A stretch of 64,000 bases of DNA from Bog-473 sp963824195. GTDB taxonomy: Bacteria > Actinomycetota > Acidimicrobiia > Acidimicrobiales > RAAP-2. The notes below the pieces were generated by a model. That model was not told where the DNA came from, did no database searches, and saw nothing but the letters and a program-made list of their open reading frames with translations. Numbering within the stretch: position 1 is the stretch's first letter; each line of letters starts with the position of its first letter. Shown one piece after another: positions 24,780 through 32,305 of this stretch. The DNA lies in contig CAWGOJ010000027.1 of assembly GCA_963824195.1 (NCBI GenBank), forward strand, positions 1 through 64,000, read 5' to 3'. A program made the translations under genes and the position numbers.

Positions 24780-26263
24780 CCACAAGATCCAACCGGACGA
24801 CGGGCGGTGAAGACGCACACGTCTCGCAGAGGACGCACGCAGCCCACCCGGACGACTTCGATCCCCTGGAAGCCCTCGATCACCTGCTCTCCGACGTCGG
24901 TCTGTCCCGGGCAGAGATCGGAGGCTCCGTCTCGTTCGTAGGAGAAGACCCGATTGTGGCGGCCGCGCATCGGCTGGGGGCCTGCATCGGGGTCCCGCTC
25001 ATGGCCGGCGCTCTGGCCGCGGTGGCGTTCCACCACCATCGGGGCGGCCCGCGCCAGGACCTGCATCTCGACCTGCGCCAGGCCGTGCACACCATCAATC
25101 CGGGAGCCTTCTGGCACCCGACGCTGAATGATGAGCCCGCCCCGTACCCGTTGGTGCTGGACAACCCGTTCTCGTTGCTGCCCTACCGCTCTGCGGACGA
25201 CCGCTGGGTCATGGCCTCAGGCGTCTATCCGCACCAGGTCGCCAAGTGGTGCCGCTTCTTGGACGTGCCGCCCGATACTGCCAGAGTCGCCGCGGCGGTC
25301 GCGACCTGGGACGCCCTCGAACTCGAGGAGGCGGCGAGCGCTTCGGGCCTCCCCGTCTGCATGGTGCGGTCACCCGCCGAGTGGCTGGCCCACGAACAGG
25401 GGGCGCTGCTCGCCGGCCAACCAGTCATCGGACTCGAGCGCATCGGCGACGCTCCGGTGCGGGACTTCGGCACAGCGGCGCGGCCGTTCGACGGCGTCCG
25501 TGTGCTGTCGTTCACCCACGCCGTCGCGGGGCCGACTGTGGGCCGGACCCTGGCTGAACAGGGAGCCGACGTGCTCGCTGCCACCCGCCCCAACGACTAC
25601 GAGCACGAGTTCATTTACGCCGAGGCCAGCGTGGGCTCTCAGAGCGCGTACATCGACCTCGACAAGCCGGTTGGGAAGGAGCGAGCTGAGCGCCTCCTGG
25701 CTCACGCCGACGTGGTGGTCGACAACTACCGGAAGGGCTCGCTCGAGCGGCGACGCCTGAGTCCGCGAGACCTGGCCGATCGACACCCGGGGGCCGTGCT
25801 CGTCTCGGTGAACTGCTACGGCCCGAGTGGCCCGTGGGCAGAGCGAGGAGGGTTCGACATGAACGGGTCGGCGGTCTCGGGGCTCATGACGCTCGAAGGG
25901 TCCGAAGCCGATCCTCGGCTTCCCGTCACCTCCCTCATTAACGACTACATCACCGGCTACATGGGGGCCATAGGTGCCAGTGCCGCGCTGGTCAAGCGCG
26001 CCACCGAGGGGGGCTCCTGGCACGTAACCGTCAGTCTGACCAGGACGGCCATGTGGTGTGGCTCGCTCGGACTCGTCGACCCGTCACTCGCCGGTTGTGA
26101 CGATGAGCACACGCTGCGTGAGCCTGTCCCCTACGACGCTCCGAGCCCTCTCGGAGACGTGCACATGCTCGCCCCGCCCGTGCGCTTCTCGCACACGCCA
26201 CCAGCGTGGCCCGATCCGATCCTCGTCCCGCGAGGTTCGAGCCGGCCGGAGTGGCGTTCTTGA
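24776..26263 (+). CDS. Family III CoA-transferase (CaiB/BaiF)
   Basis: This 495-residue protein is of the L-carnitine CoA-transferase type, which moves CoA between carboxylic acids. The N-terminal half is a divergent copy of the fold. The second half has FDGVRVLSFTHAVAGPTVGR, the usual family start, with DVVVDNYRKGSLERRRL and LVSVNCYGPSGPWAERGGFD. In place of the typical catalytic Asp within (N/D)F-R-G-M..D, the DYEHEFIYAEASVGSQSAYI region is altered, so activity is not certain. It is translationally coupled to the TetR gene. Its last 17 residues recur as a scrap at 14.56 kb. Confidence 0.82.
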   Translation: MTTRSNRTTGGEDAHVSQRTHAAHPDDFDPLEALDHLLSDVGLSRAEIGGSVSFVGEDPIVAAAHRLGACIGVPLMAGALAAVAFHHHRGGPRQDLHLDLRQAVHTINPGAFWHPTLNDEPAPYPLVLDNPFSLLPYRSADDRWVMASGVYPHQVAKWCRFLDVPPDTARVAAAVATWDALELEEAASASGLPVCMVRSPAEWLAHEQGALLAGQPVIGLERIGDAPVRDFGTAARPFDGVRVLSFTHAVAGPTVGRTLAEQGADVLAATRPNDYEHEFIYAEASVGSQSAYIDLDKPVGKERAERLLAHADVVVDNYRKGSLERRRLSPRDLADRHPGAVLVSVNCYGPSGPWAERGGFDMNGSAVSGLMTLEGSEADPRLPVTSLINDYITGYMGAIGASAALVKRATEGGSWHVTVSLTRTAMWCGSLGLVDPSLAGCDDEHTLREPVPYDAPSPLGDVHMLAPPVRFSHTPPAWPDPILVPRGSSRPEWRS

Positions 26264-26302
26264 ACCACTCGACATCCTACGAACCGCCGAAGGAACAACA
26301 AG

Positions 26303-27397
26303 TTGGAACACGCACCAGCCGACGTCGGCCCCCTGTGCCACATGGCGGACACCACGGAGGCGTACCAGCGCCTCGGATTGCAGACTGACCTCGTCGAGGC
26401 CTGGGAAGACGGTCTACGGACCGGTACGGCACCCGGGTGCTACGAATGGTGGTACTTCGACGCCCATCTCAAAGATGGCTCGGCACTTGTCATCGTGTTC
26501 TACACGAAGAACCCCCTCACTCCCGATCGTCCTCTCGAGCCGTTTGTGACTGTGCACCTCGACCGGCCCGGCACCGACACCGTGACCTTCGAAGACCACA
26601 GCCCAGCCGCGCAGTTCAGTGCAGCGACGGATCGCTGCGACGTCCGCATCGCGGATAACGTCTTCCGAGGCGACCTCCACGACTACGAGATCCACGTCGC
26701 GCACGACGACCTCGTCATCGACGTGGATCTCACCGGGCAGGTGCCGTCATGGCGGCCCGCCACCGGCTTTCTGCTCTTCGGTGAGCACGACGAGCACTCC
26801 TTCGCCTGGCTCCCCTCGGTGCCCCAGGGCACGGTCTCGGCGACCATCACCAACGGCGGTTCCACGGAGACGCTCTCCGGTATCGGCTACCACGACCACA
26901 ACTGGGGCGACGTGGCCATGCACAAGCTCATCAACCATTGGTACTGGGGACGGGCCCAAGCGGGTCCCTATTCGATCATCGCCAGCTACATCACCGCCGA
27001 TCACAGGTACGGCGACGCGGAGATCCCCGTCTTCTTGCTGGCCAAGGGCGAGACGATCGTCGCCGACGACGCCACCAAGGTCACCTTCGAGCTCCAGGAG
27101 GAGCAGACGGATGAGCAGAGTGGCAAGCCCATCGCCGACGTCATCGTCTACGAATACGAGAGCGGCGACGACTTGTACCGGGTGAGCTTCCTGCGGGAGA
27201 AGACGATCGTGGACCGACAGCTGATCGACGAGGTCTCGGGGTTTAAGCACCTCCTTGCCCGGCTGGCTCGCTTCGACGGCTCGTATCTCCGGTTCACGGG
27301 AGACGTCCGGCTCGAGCACTTCATCGCCGGCGAGAGGGTCGAAGCCGTGAGCGATCCCGGCATCTGGGAACTGATGTACTTCGGGCGCACCAAATGA
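26303..27397 (+). CDS. AttH/CrtC-like lipocalin-fold protein
   Basis: This protein of up to 364 residues carries the signature PGCYEWWYFDAHLKDGSALV near residue 45 and GYHDHNWGD in the middle, found in the CrtC/AttH family (carotenoid 1,2-hydratase and related hydroxyneurosporene synthase-like proteins, tandem lipocalin folds). Non-photosynthetic members have unknown roles, possibly in terpenoid or hydroxy-fatty-acid hydration. The TTG at 26303 has AAGGA 8 nt upstream; ATG 26342 is the alternative. It stops 5 nt before repeat copy 3. Confidence 0.75.
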   Translation: MEHAPADVGPLCHMADTTEAYQRLGLQTDLVEAWEDGLRTGTAPGCYEWWYFDAHLKDGSALVIVFYTKNPLTPDRPLEPFVTVHLDRPGTDTVTFEDHSPAAQFSAATDRCDVRIADNVFRGDLHDYEIHVAHDDLVIDVDLTGQVPSWRPATGFLLFGEHDEHSFAWLPSVPQGTVSATITNGGSTETLSGIGYHDHNWGDVAMHKLINHWYWGRAQAGPYSIIASYITADHRYGDAEIPVFLLAKGETIVADDATKVTFELQEEQTDEQSGKPIADVIVYEYESGDDLYRVSFLREKTIVDRQLIDEVSGFKHLLARLARFDGSYLRFTGDVRLEHFIAGERVEAVSDPGIWELMYFGRTK

Positions 27398-27402
27398 TGC
27401 GC

Positions 27403-27567
27403 GTTACGAGACTCTCTTTCGACCGTCTTTGATGTTTCGGGCGTTTGCCTACTGATTCGGCGGTCTAGCTGCGATGATCAGGCCTCGCCGCTCCCTGGCC
27501 AGGACAGACGCTCTTGGCACGCTCAACCGCATTCGTGGGGTTTTTGTGGCATACCCGGACCTTCGGG
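27403..27567 (-). repeat. tRNA-derived repeat copy 3 (T-arm lost)
   Basis: Directly after the preceding stop codon comes GCGTTACGAG, a decayed anticodon region. Next is a tail alignable with copy 10: CGTCTTTGATG, GGGCGTTTGCC, TGATTCGGCGGTCTAGC, GTGGGGTTTTTGTGGCAT (about 27535-27552) and CGGACCTTCGGG (27556-27567). The T-arm half of the tRNA is missing, as if the cassette gene replaced it. From 27568 to 27663 I see no gene. Confidence 0.65.
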
Positions 27568-27663
27568 TCATACTTTCGGCGGCCGGATTCTCGAACCCTC
27601 CTGACTCCACCTGACAGAGCGAAGTCCGACCTTGACGACAGTGGCCAACGTCGCTCTACGGCA

Positions 27664-29307
27664 TTATCCAATTGGAAATGCAAGGTGCTGGTGAACCGAT
27701 CGCACCGCCGCGGAGCCCTCGCCTACGGCCGCCGCCACCCGTTTTGTAGATCCCGAGCGCAAGTCGCCGACGGCGAATAGGCCTGGATGGCTGGTTTCGA
27801 AAGGCAACGGGAGCCGCCCGAGCGTCTCCCAGCCCTCATCGAGCTGATCGCGGGTAAGCGAAAGGTCGGTGAGCACAAAGCCTCGTTGATCAAGGGCTGC
27901 GCAACCAGACAGCCAGACAGACGAAGGATCGGCTCCAATGAACGAGAACAATCCGGCGCATTCGACGAGAGTCTCGCCGTCGGGTCCCTTGAGATGCAAG
28001 GCCCGCAGGGTCTCGTCTCCCTCCAGGGCGACAACGGTCGTGAGCGTTCGGAGGGTGATGTGAGGGTCTGCCTCGATGCGTTCAGTCAGATAGCGCGACA
28101 TGCCCTTGTTCAGGTCCGGTCCCCGGATGACGAGGGTCACTGGACACCCGTTTTGGCTCAAGAAGATCGCCGCTTGCCCGGCGGAGTTGCCGCCACCGAC
28201 GACCACGACAGGTGCGATTCCGCATATCCGTGACTCCATCTCGGTGGCGGCGTAGTACACACCGTTACCTTCGAAGTCGCTGAGACGCGATGCCTGGAGT
28301 CGGCGATAGGCAGCGCCCGTCGCAGCGATCACGGCCCGCCCTGCCACATCGCTGCCGTCGCTCAGACGGACCACCAGATGTCCGGCTTGGTTGTGAAGGG
28401 ACTCCGCGGTGCAGGGAACCGTGAGAGTTGCGCCAAATTTCTCGGCCTGGATCACAGCTCGCTGGGTCAGGTCTGAGCCGGAGATGCCCATGGGGAACCC
28501 GAGGTAGTTCTCGATCCGTGAACTCGCTCCCGCTTGGCCGCCCGGCGCGGTCATGTCCACGCCGAGGGTGCGCAACCCTTCGGAGGCGCCGTACACCGCC
28601 GCAGCCAGACCGGCGGGACCGCCGCCCACGACGACCAGGTCGAAGCAGCGCTCCGGCAGGCTCTCGATGGTCAGCCCGAGATAGCTCGCCAGCTCGCCGG
28701 GGGTTGGTCGCCGCAACACGGACCCGGTGGCAATGACCACAGGCAGATCATTCGCCGATAACCCGAACCCGCGCAGCAGATCTTCCACCTGCGAGTCACG
28801 ATCGGGGTCCAGCCACTCGTGGGGCACGCGGGTCCGGGCCAAGAACTCGCGAACCCGAAGCGACTCGGGCGAGAACCGCGACCCGATGACCCGGATGGCA
28901 GGCGCAGCCCCCGTCAAGAGCAGGGCGCGGCGAGCGACGAAGGCAGCCAGGATGGTGTCGCCAAGCTGCGGCTTCGTTGCCATCAACTGTCGCAGCCGGT
29001 CACGGGGGACCACGACGACCTCGCCTGATTTGACGACCCGTGCGGACACAAACACTCGCAGCCCGCTTAACATGTTGAGCTCGCCGAGAAACCGACCGGG
29101 TCCGTGACGAGCGATGACGTTCTCACCGCCGTCGACTGTCACAACGATGTCGACCTCGGCGCTCACGAGGACGAAGAAGTCGTACGTGACGTCGCCCTCC
29201 CGGTACAGATACTCCCCTCTGCCAACCCGGCGTCGAACGCCCAGCTCGGCGACGAGCGCAATATCGGTGGTGTCCAGGGTCGGAGTGGCCTCTGTCTCGT
29301 CTGCCAT
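27664..29307 (-). CDS. cNMP-binding domain / thioredoxin-reductase-like flavoprotein
   Basis: This is a 547-residue fusion. Residues about 20-125 form a cyclic-nucleotide-binding-like domain (REGDVTYDFFVLVSAEVDIV, GRFLGELNMLSG). A thioredoxin/glutaredoxin-like segment follows (VIGSRFSPESLRVREFLART). From about 225 onward there is a class II pyridine nucleotide-disulfide reductase: FAD motif VVVGGGPAGLAAAVYG, NAD(P) motif VVVGGGNSAGQAAIFL and FAVGDLRSGSTKRVA at the end. The CxxC redox pair of true thioredoxin reductases is absent. Similar fusions are often next to a UBP zinc-finger gene, as here, and may form a redox-signalling unit; that role is inference. Confidence 0.85.
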   Translation of the reverse strand: MADETEATPTLDTTDIALVAELGVRRRVGRGEYLYREGDVTYDFFVLVSAEVDIVVTVDGGENVIARHGPGRFLGELNMLSGLRVFVSARVVKSGEVVVVPRDRLRQLMATKPQLGDTILAAFVARRALLLTGAAPAIRVIGSRFSPESLRVREFLARTRVPHEWLDPDRDSQVEDLLRGFGLSANDLPVVIATGSVLRRPTPGELASYLGLTIESLPERCFDLVVVGGGPAGLAAAVYGASEGLRTLGVDMTAPGGQAGASSRIENYLGFPMGISGSDLTQRAVIQAEKFGATLTVPCTAESLHNQAGHLVVRLSDGSDVAGRAVIAATGAAYRRLQASRLSDFEGNGVYYAATEMESRICGIAPVVVVGGGNSAGQAAIFLSQNGCPVTLVIRGPDLNKGMSRYLTERIEADPHITLRTLTTVVALEGDETLRALHLKGPDGETLVECAGLFSFIGADPSSVWLSGCAALDQRGFVLTDLSLTRDQLDEGWETLGRLPLPFETSHPGLFAVGDLRSGSTKRVAAAVGEGSAAVRSVHQHLAFPIG

Positions 29308-29504
29308 GGTGAAGGCCCTCCCTGCCTACGAGGCTGCTCGGGCCACCGGCGGGCTTCTCAGGAGCGAGCCGTGCCACCGCGCCTGCGGCGGCGACGGACC
29401 CGAGCGCTCGGCCTTCAGCCCCCGCCACGCCGGGGCAAGGAGGCGGTCCGCGGCGGCTTGGCTCGTCGCTCCGTCCCCCATGAGCAGCCGCAGCCACAGA
29501 GGCC

Positions 29505-29598
29505 GGTAGAGGATGGGTCCCGGAGCTCCGAGTTCGACGGTCAGAATCCGGAGGACTTCCGGACCCCCTAAGGCGGTCGCGACCCAGCGCGTCGTCAT
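29505..29598 (-). pseudogene. Start of a zinc-type quinone oxidoreductase, truncated
   Basis: A frame beginning MTTRWVATALGGPEVLRILT matches the N-terminus of NADPH:quinone oxidoreductases (MDR superfamily), then loses similarity after about 28 residues (GAPGP). Its ATG overlaps the UBP zinc-finger stop as TGATG, so it was once the next gene of that operon. Nothing recognisable follows down to 29308, and the open frame there is probably chance. Confidence 0.6.
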
Positions 29599-29945
29599 CA
29601 CGACTCCACCAAAAGGTCTTGCCAGTTGGCGGGGACCCGTCCGGCTGGTCCAGGTACGGGTTGGTCGAGGGGATGATGCTGCGGGGGTGCGAGGCGAGGC
29701 CCTTCCATGTATCCGTTTGTTCGGTAATTCCAAAACCAATCCTCGCCTGGCTCGAAGCTGCGGATGACAGGGTGACCTGACGAGTTCGCATGCGCGGTCG
29801 CGTGCTGGCTGGGCGAGTTGTCGCAACATCCAATGTGGCCGCACTCCGCACACCGTCGCAGGTGTAGCCACCAACCCCCAGAATCGAGACACTCCACGCA
29901 ACCGGTTCCGCTTGGCGGAACCTCTGGATCGAAGGATTTCGTCAT
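29598..29945 (-). CDS. UBP-type zinc-finger protein
   Basis: This 115-residue protein is a single ZnF-UBP domain: GTGCVECLDSGGWWLHLRRC, then AECGHIGCCDNSPSQHATAH and GHPVIRSFEPGEDWFWNY. The Cys/His ligands are all present, and the WFWNY motif is typical of bacterial stand-alone UBP fingers. Start M at 29945 (MTKSFDPEV); the frame continues upstream into a hydrolase remnant. In actinobacteria these small proteins often accompany the cNMP-thioredoxin-reductase fusion found downstream here. Biochemical role unknown. Confidence 0.85.
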   Translation of the reverse strand: MTKSFDPEVPPSGTGCVECLDSGGWWLHLRRCAECGHIGCCDNSPSQHATAHANSSGHPVIRSFEPGEDWFWNYRTNGYMEGPRLAPPQHHPLDQPVPGPAGRVPANWQDLLVES

Positions 29946-30059
29946 GTCTGCACCTCCCGCTACGTATCTCTCAACGGTAGGGGAAAGGCTGCCAGTGTGC
30001 CGGGACATATCGGACGCTGCGATTTCATCGCCGAGCCAACTCTCGAATCCGTTTCCGTA

Positions 30060-30317
30060 CACAGCATTGGGGGGTGGCACGGCTCCAACGAGAACTGCCC
30101 TTCTGACCCGTTCGGTTCCGTGTCGGGACCGGTACCGGATCACCTCTCCGCCTCCGGTGGACTGGCCGACCCTCGCGACCTTTTGCAGATCGAGCGATTC
30201 GATCAGTGCTGCGACATCGTCGGCATAGTGGTCCCCGTGGTGGCCGTCCCAGGTTTGAGTAGATCGGCCGTGTCCCTTCCGCGAGTGTCCGATGCCGCGG
30301 AGCGTTACGTACGGCAC
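30060..30317 (-). pseudogene. Alpha/beta-hydrolase (non-haem chloroperoxidase-like) fragment
   Basis: The minus strand encodes GHGRSTQTWDGHHGDHYADD, VGQSTGGGEVIRYRSRHG and VRRAVLVGAVPP. This is the central part of a chloroperoxidase-like hydrolase, whose nucleophile motif is normally GHSTGGGE. The first ~65 residues and the entire C-terminal half with the catalytic Asp and His are missing, and the frame runs on into the UBP zinc-finger gene. The His in the elbow is Gln here. It is a non-functional remnant. Confidence 0.65.
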
Positions 30318-30321
30318 AGTT

Positions 30322-30366
30322 GATCGCTCCGGATTAGATCTTGATGGGACCCCGCTCGACCTTCAG
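30322..30366 (-). repeat. tRNA-derived repeat, partial copy 4
   Basis: The sequence CAGTTGATCGCTCCGGATTA, then GATGGGACCCCGCTCGACCTTCAGG, aligns loosely with the distal part of copy 10, from its CAGGTTGAACCGGATTT onward. It is decayed, and the stop codon of a monooxygenase fragment lies within its end. Alignment was made by eye. Confidence 0.4.
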
Positions 30367-30555
30367 GCGTGGTGAACCGACAACACCTCGCACACGACGG
30401 GTGCTGGGGTCCCGGTCTGACCGAGCTCTCTGAGATGTGCTGCCGCCTCGGGAGTGCGCCGCATGGCGTCGAACGCATCCTGGCTCTCCCACTTGGCGTA
30501 GCTGACCACCTCGCTCACGGTGTTCAGATCCGTGGTCGTGATGGCAGCGAACGGT
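30363..30555 (-). pseudogene. Antibiotic-biosynthesis-monooxygenase (ABM) domain fragment
   Basis: The minus strand reads SEVVSYAKWESQDAFDAMRR, then EAAAHLRELGQTGTPAPVVCEVL, the second half of an ABM-type ferredoxin-like domain (family pattern VVNYAQWESEEAF). The N-terminal strand is lost, and the upstream frame shows no similarity. The gene end coincides with repeat copy 4. From 30556 to 30634 there is nothing further. Confidence 0.55.
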
Positions 30556-30634
30556 GTCCTCGCTCGGCGAAGAATTCAGCATCGCTGAGCAGGCAACGGG
30601 CGCGTGAACGAGTCCGGCGGAGGTACCAGCGGGA

Positions 30635-31093
30635 TCAGCGTTCGAGAGCGGCAGCCAGACGCTCGAGCGTGAGGCTCATCGTCTGGCGGTTGCGGCCGGT
30701 GCGGTCGACGACACCCGAGACTTGCTTGCTGAACTCCAAGACGGAGTCAGGCCTCAGGTCTTCGCTCCACTCCGTGACCTTGCACCCCGTTTCGGTGGGC
30801 TCTATGCGATATCCCCAAGTCGAGTAGTGGAAATCCATCATCGAGCACTCAAACGCAAAGGCGCGACCCTGGTCGGCCTCAATGACCCTGCCTTGGGTGG
30901 TCCACTCGTGATCGCCATGACGGTTGTGTCCGTCGAAGGTGGCACCCACCATCGGCGAGTCGAAGCCTTCGTGCCAATCGCAGGAGTGGCACTCCTCGGA
31001 CCATTCGCCCATGCGGGTCACATCCGAAATCGCTGCATAGACCTCCGAGGGCGGCGCCCCAATATCACGGGAAATTTCGAGTTTGTTGACCAT
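30635..31093 (-). CDS. SRPBCC-family (polyketide cyclase/START-like) protein
   Basis: This 152-residue single-domain helix-grip protein has LEISRDIGAPPSEVYAAISD at the start, the family phrase DVTRMGEWSEECHSCDWHEG, and the C-terminal helix around SLTLERLAAALE. It likely binds a hydrophobic ligand in the cytoplasm. A clear RBS (AAGGAG) precedes the ATG at 31093; the upstream in-frame ATG lacks one. It lies between two repeat copies with an ABM fragment, so it is the only intact gene of its cassette. Ligand unknown. Confidence 0.85.
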   Translation of the reverse strand: MVNKLEISRDIGAPPSEVYAAISDVTRMGEWSEECHSCDWHEGFDSPMVGATFDGHNRHGDHEWTTQGRVIEADQGRAFAFECSMMDFHYSTWGYRIEPTETGCKVTEWSEDLRPDSVLEFSKQVSGVVDRTGRNRQTMSLTLERLAAALER

Positions 31094-31184
31094 GAGTCGC
31101 TCCTTCGCCACACGAAGACAGCCTGACATGTCTTGGTGCCAAAACGTACCCGTGTGACAAGGCGCGCCGACCAGCGATTCAATA

Positions 31185-31320
31185 GTGGCGACGGGAGGAT
31201 TTGAACCTCCGACCTTCGGGTTATAGATCCCACTCGGGCCGTCTTAGAGGTCTTGGTGGGCTTGCCACGGTCCCACCGACATAGCCTGTGACTAGGGACG
31301 ATAGAAGCTGTACCCACTCT
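31185..31320 (-). repeat. tRNA-derived repeat copy 5 (tRNA-Met-like 3' half)
   Basis: Minus-strand 3' end: ATAACCCGAAGGTC, T-arm GGAGGTTCAAATCCTCC, acceptor GTCGCCAC. The anticodon loop has decayed to TCTATAA. The tail has the family landmarks CCGTCTTAGAGGTC, GGCTTGCCACGGTC and CTAGGGACGAT but no clear GTGGGAT doublet. The remaining gap up to 31438 has no gene. Confidence 0.7.
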
Positions 31321-31438
31321 CGTCTGAAAGGACTCTGCGGGTGGCTTGCCTGCGGCTCCAGGTGCCATCACACGGTCGTGGAGATCGATCATCGGGAACC
31401 GGCAGCCCTCCCCACACGACACAGGTGACGAGACCCAC

Positions 31439-32305
31439 CTAGCAGCGGTAGATACGCTCTGCGTTCTCCGCAAAGAGTTTGGCGCGGGATTCGCTGTCGA
31501 GCCCGGACGTCACACTGTTGAATACCTCGTAGAGCTCGTCGAAGGTGCCGCACGTCGAATCAACCGGAAAATTGCTGGCGAACATGCAGCGGTCGACGGT
31601 GAACGCCTCGATGGCGTATTCGAGCCACGGGGCGAAGGCATCGACGCGCATGCACTCCAACGGCATCGACAGGCCCGAGAGTTTGCAGATGATATTGCCG
31701 CCCAGGGCGGCCAGCGCGTCGATACCGACGCGCCAGAGGGCGCGCTCCTCGTCCGAATTCGACCGGGGCCATCCGGTGTGCTCGACGACGACGATCAGAT
31801 CATCGAAGTCGGCAAGTTGTGCCGCCGCCAGTTGAAGCTGATCGGGATGGGCCATGAGCTCGAACACCAGGTCCCGCTCCTGCAGGGCATGGAGCGCTCC
31901 GGCGTCGGGGAGCGGCCCCACATTCGCCCCCATCGGTCGGACCCCGCGAAACCGTGAAGCCGTCATCTGCCGCTCGATGAGCTCGATGGCTTCAGCAACC
32001 GTGTCGGTCGGGGGGAGGCCGCCGATGATGGCGTGGGGACCGCCGCCAGCATGAGCGTTGCGATCGAGCTCAATGGTCTCCTCGATCGAGTGACGACCGG
32101 TTGCTGCTGCAACGTTGACGAACTTTTCGACGTTCCACCTGGCCGTCTCGGCTCGATAGGTGTCGGCATCGAAGTGGCGGCACATCCTCGTTGCGTCACC
32201 GGCACCGTGCTCCTGAGGGCGCGACAGGTATGGGTACCAGTCCGTGCGGACAGGGTCCCAGAGGTGCACATGGGCGTCGACGATCCGCTTGGGCTTGGTG
32301 GTCAT
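31439..32305 (-). CDS. Amidohydrolase (amidohydrolase_2/TIM-barrel lactonase type)
   Basis: This 288-residue protein begins RIVDAHVHLWDPVRTDWYPY, giving the HxH metal motif of the COG3618 group, which includes lactone hydrolases and decarboxylases. Later landmarks are VEHTGWPRS, NIICKLSGLSMPLE and MFASNFPVDS, the last carrying the catalytic Asp position. It is the third gene after the BVMO and SDR, its ATG overlapping the SDR stop as TGATG. A plausible job is hydrolysis of the lactone or ester made by the BVMO. Confidence 0.87.
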   Translation of the reverse strand: MTTKPKRIVDAHVHLWDPVRTDWYPYLSRPQEHGAGDATRMCRHFDADTYRAETARWNVEKFVNVAAATGRHSIEETIELDRNAHAGGGPHAIIGGLPPTDTVAEAIELIERQMTASRFRGVRPMGANVGPLPDAGALHALQERDLVFELMAHPDQLQLAAAQLADFDDLIVVVEHTGWPRSNSDEERALWRVGIDALAALGGNIICKLSGLSMPLECMRVDAFAPWLEYAIEAFTVDRCMFASNFPVDSTCGTFDELYEVFNSVTSGLDSESRAKLFAENAERIYRC

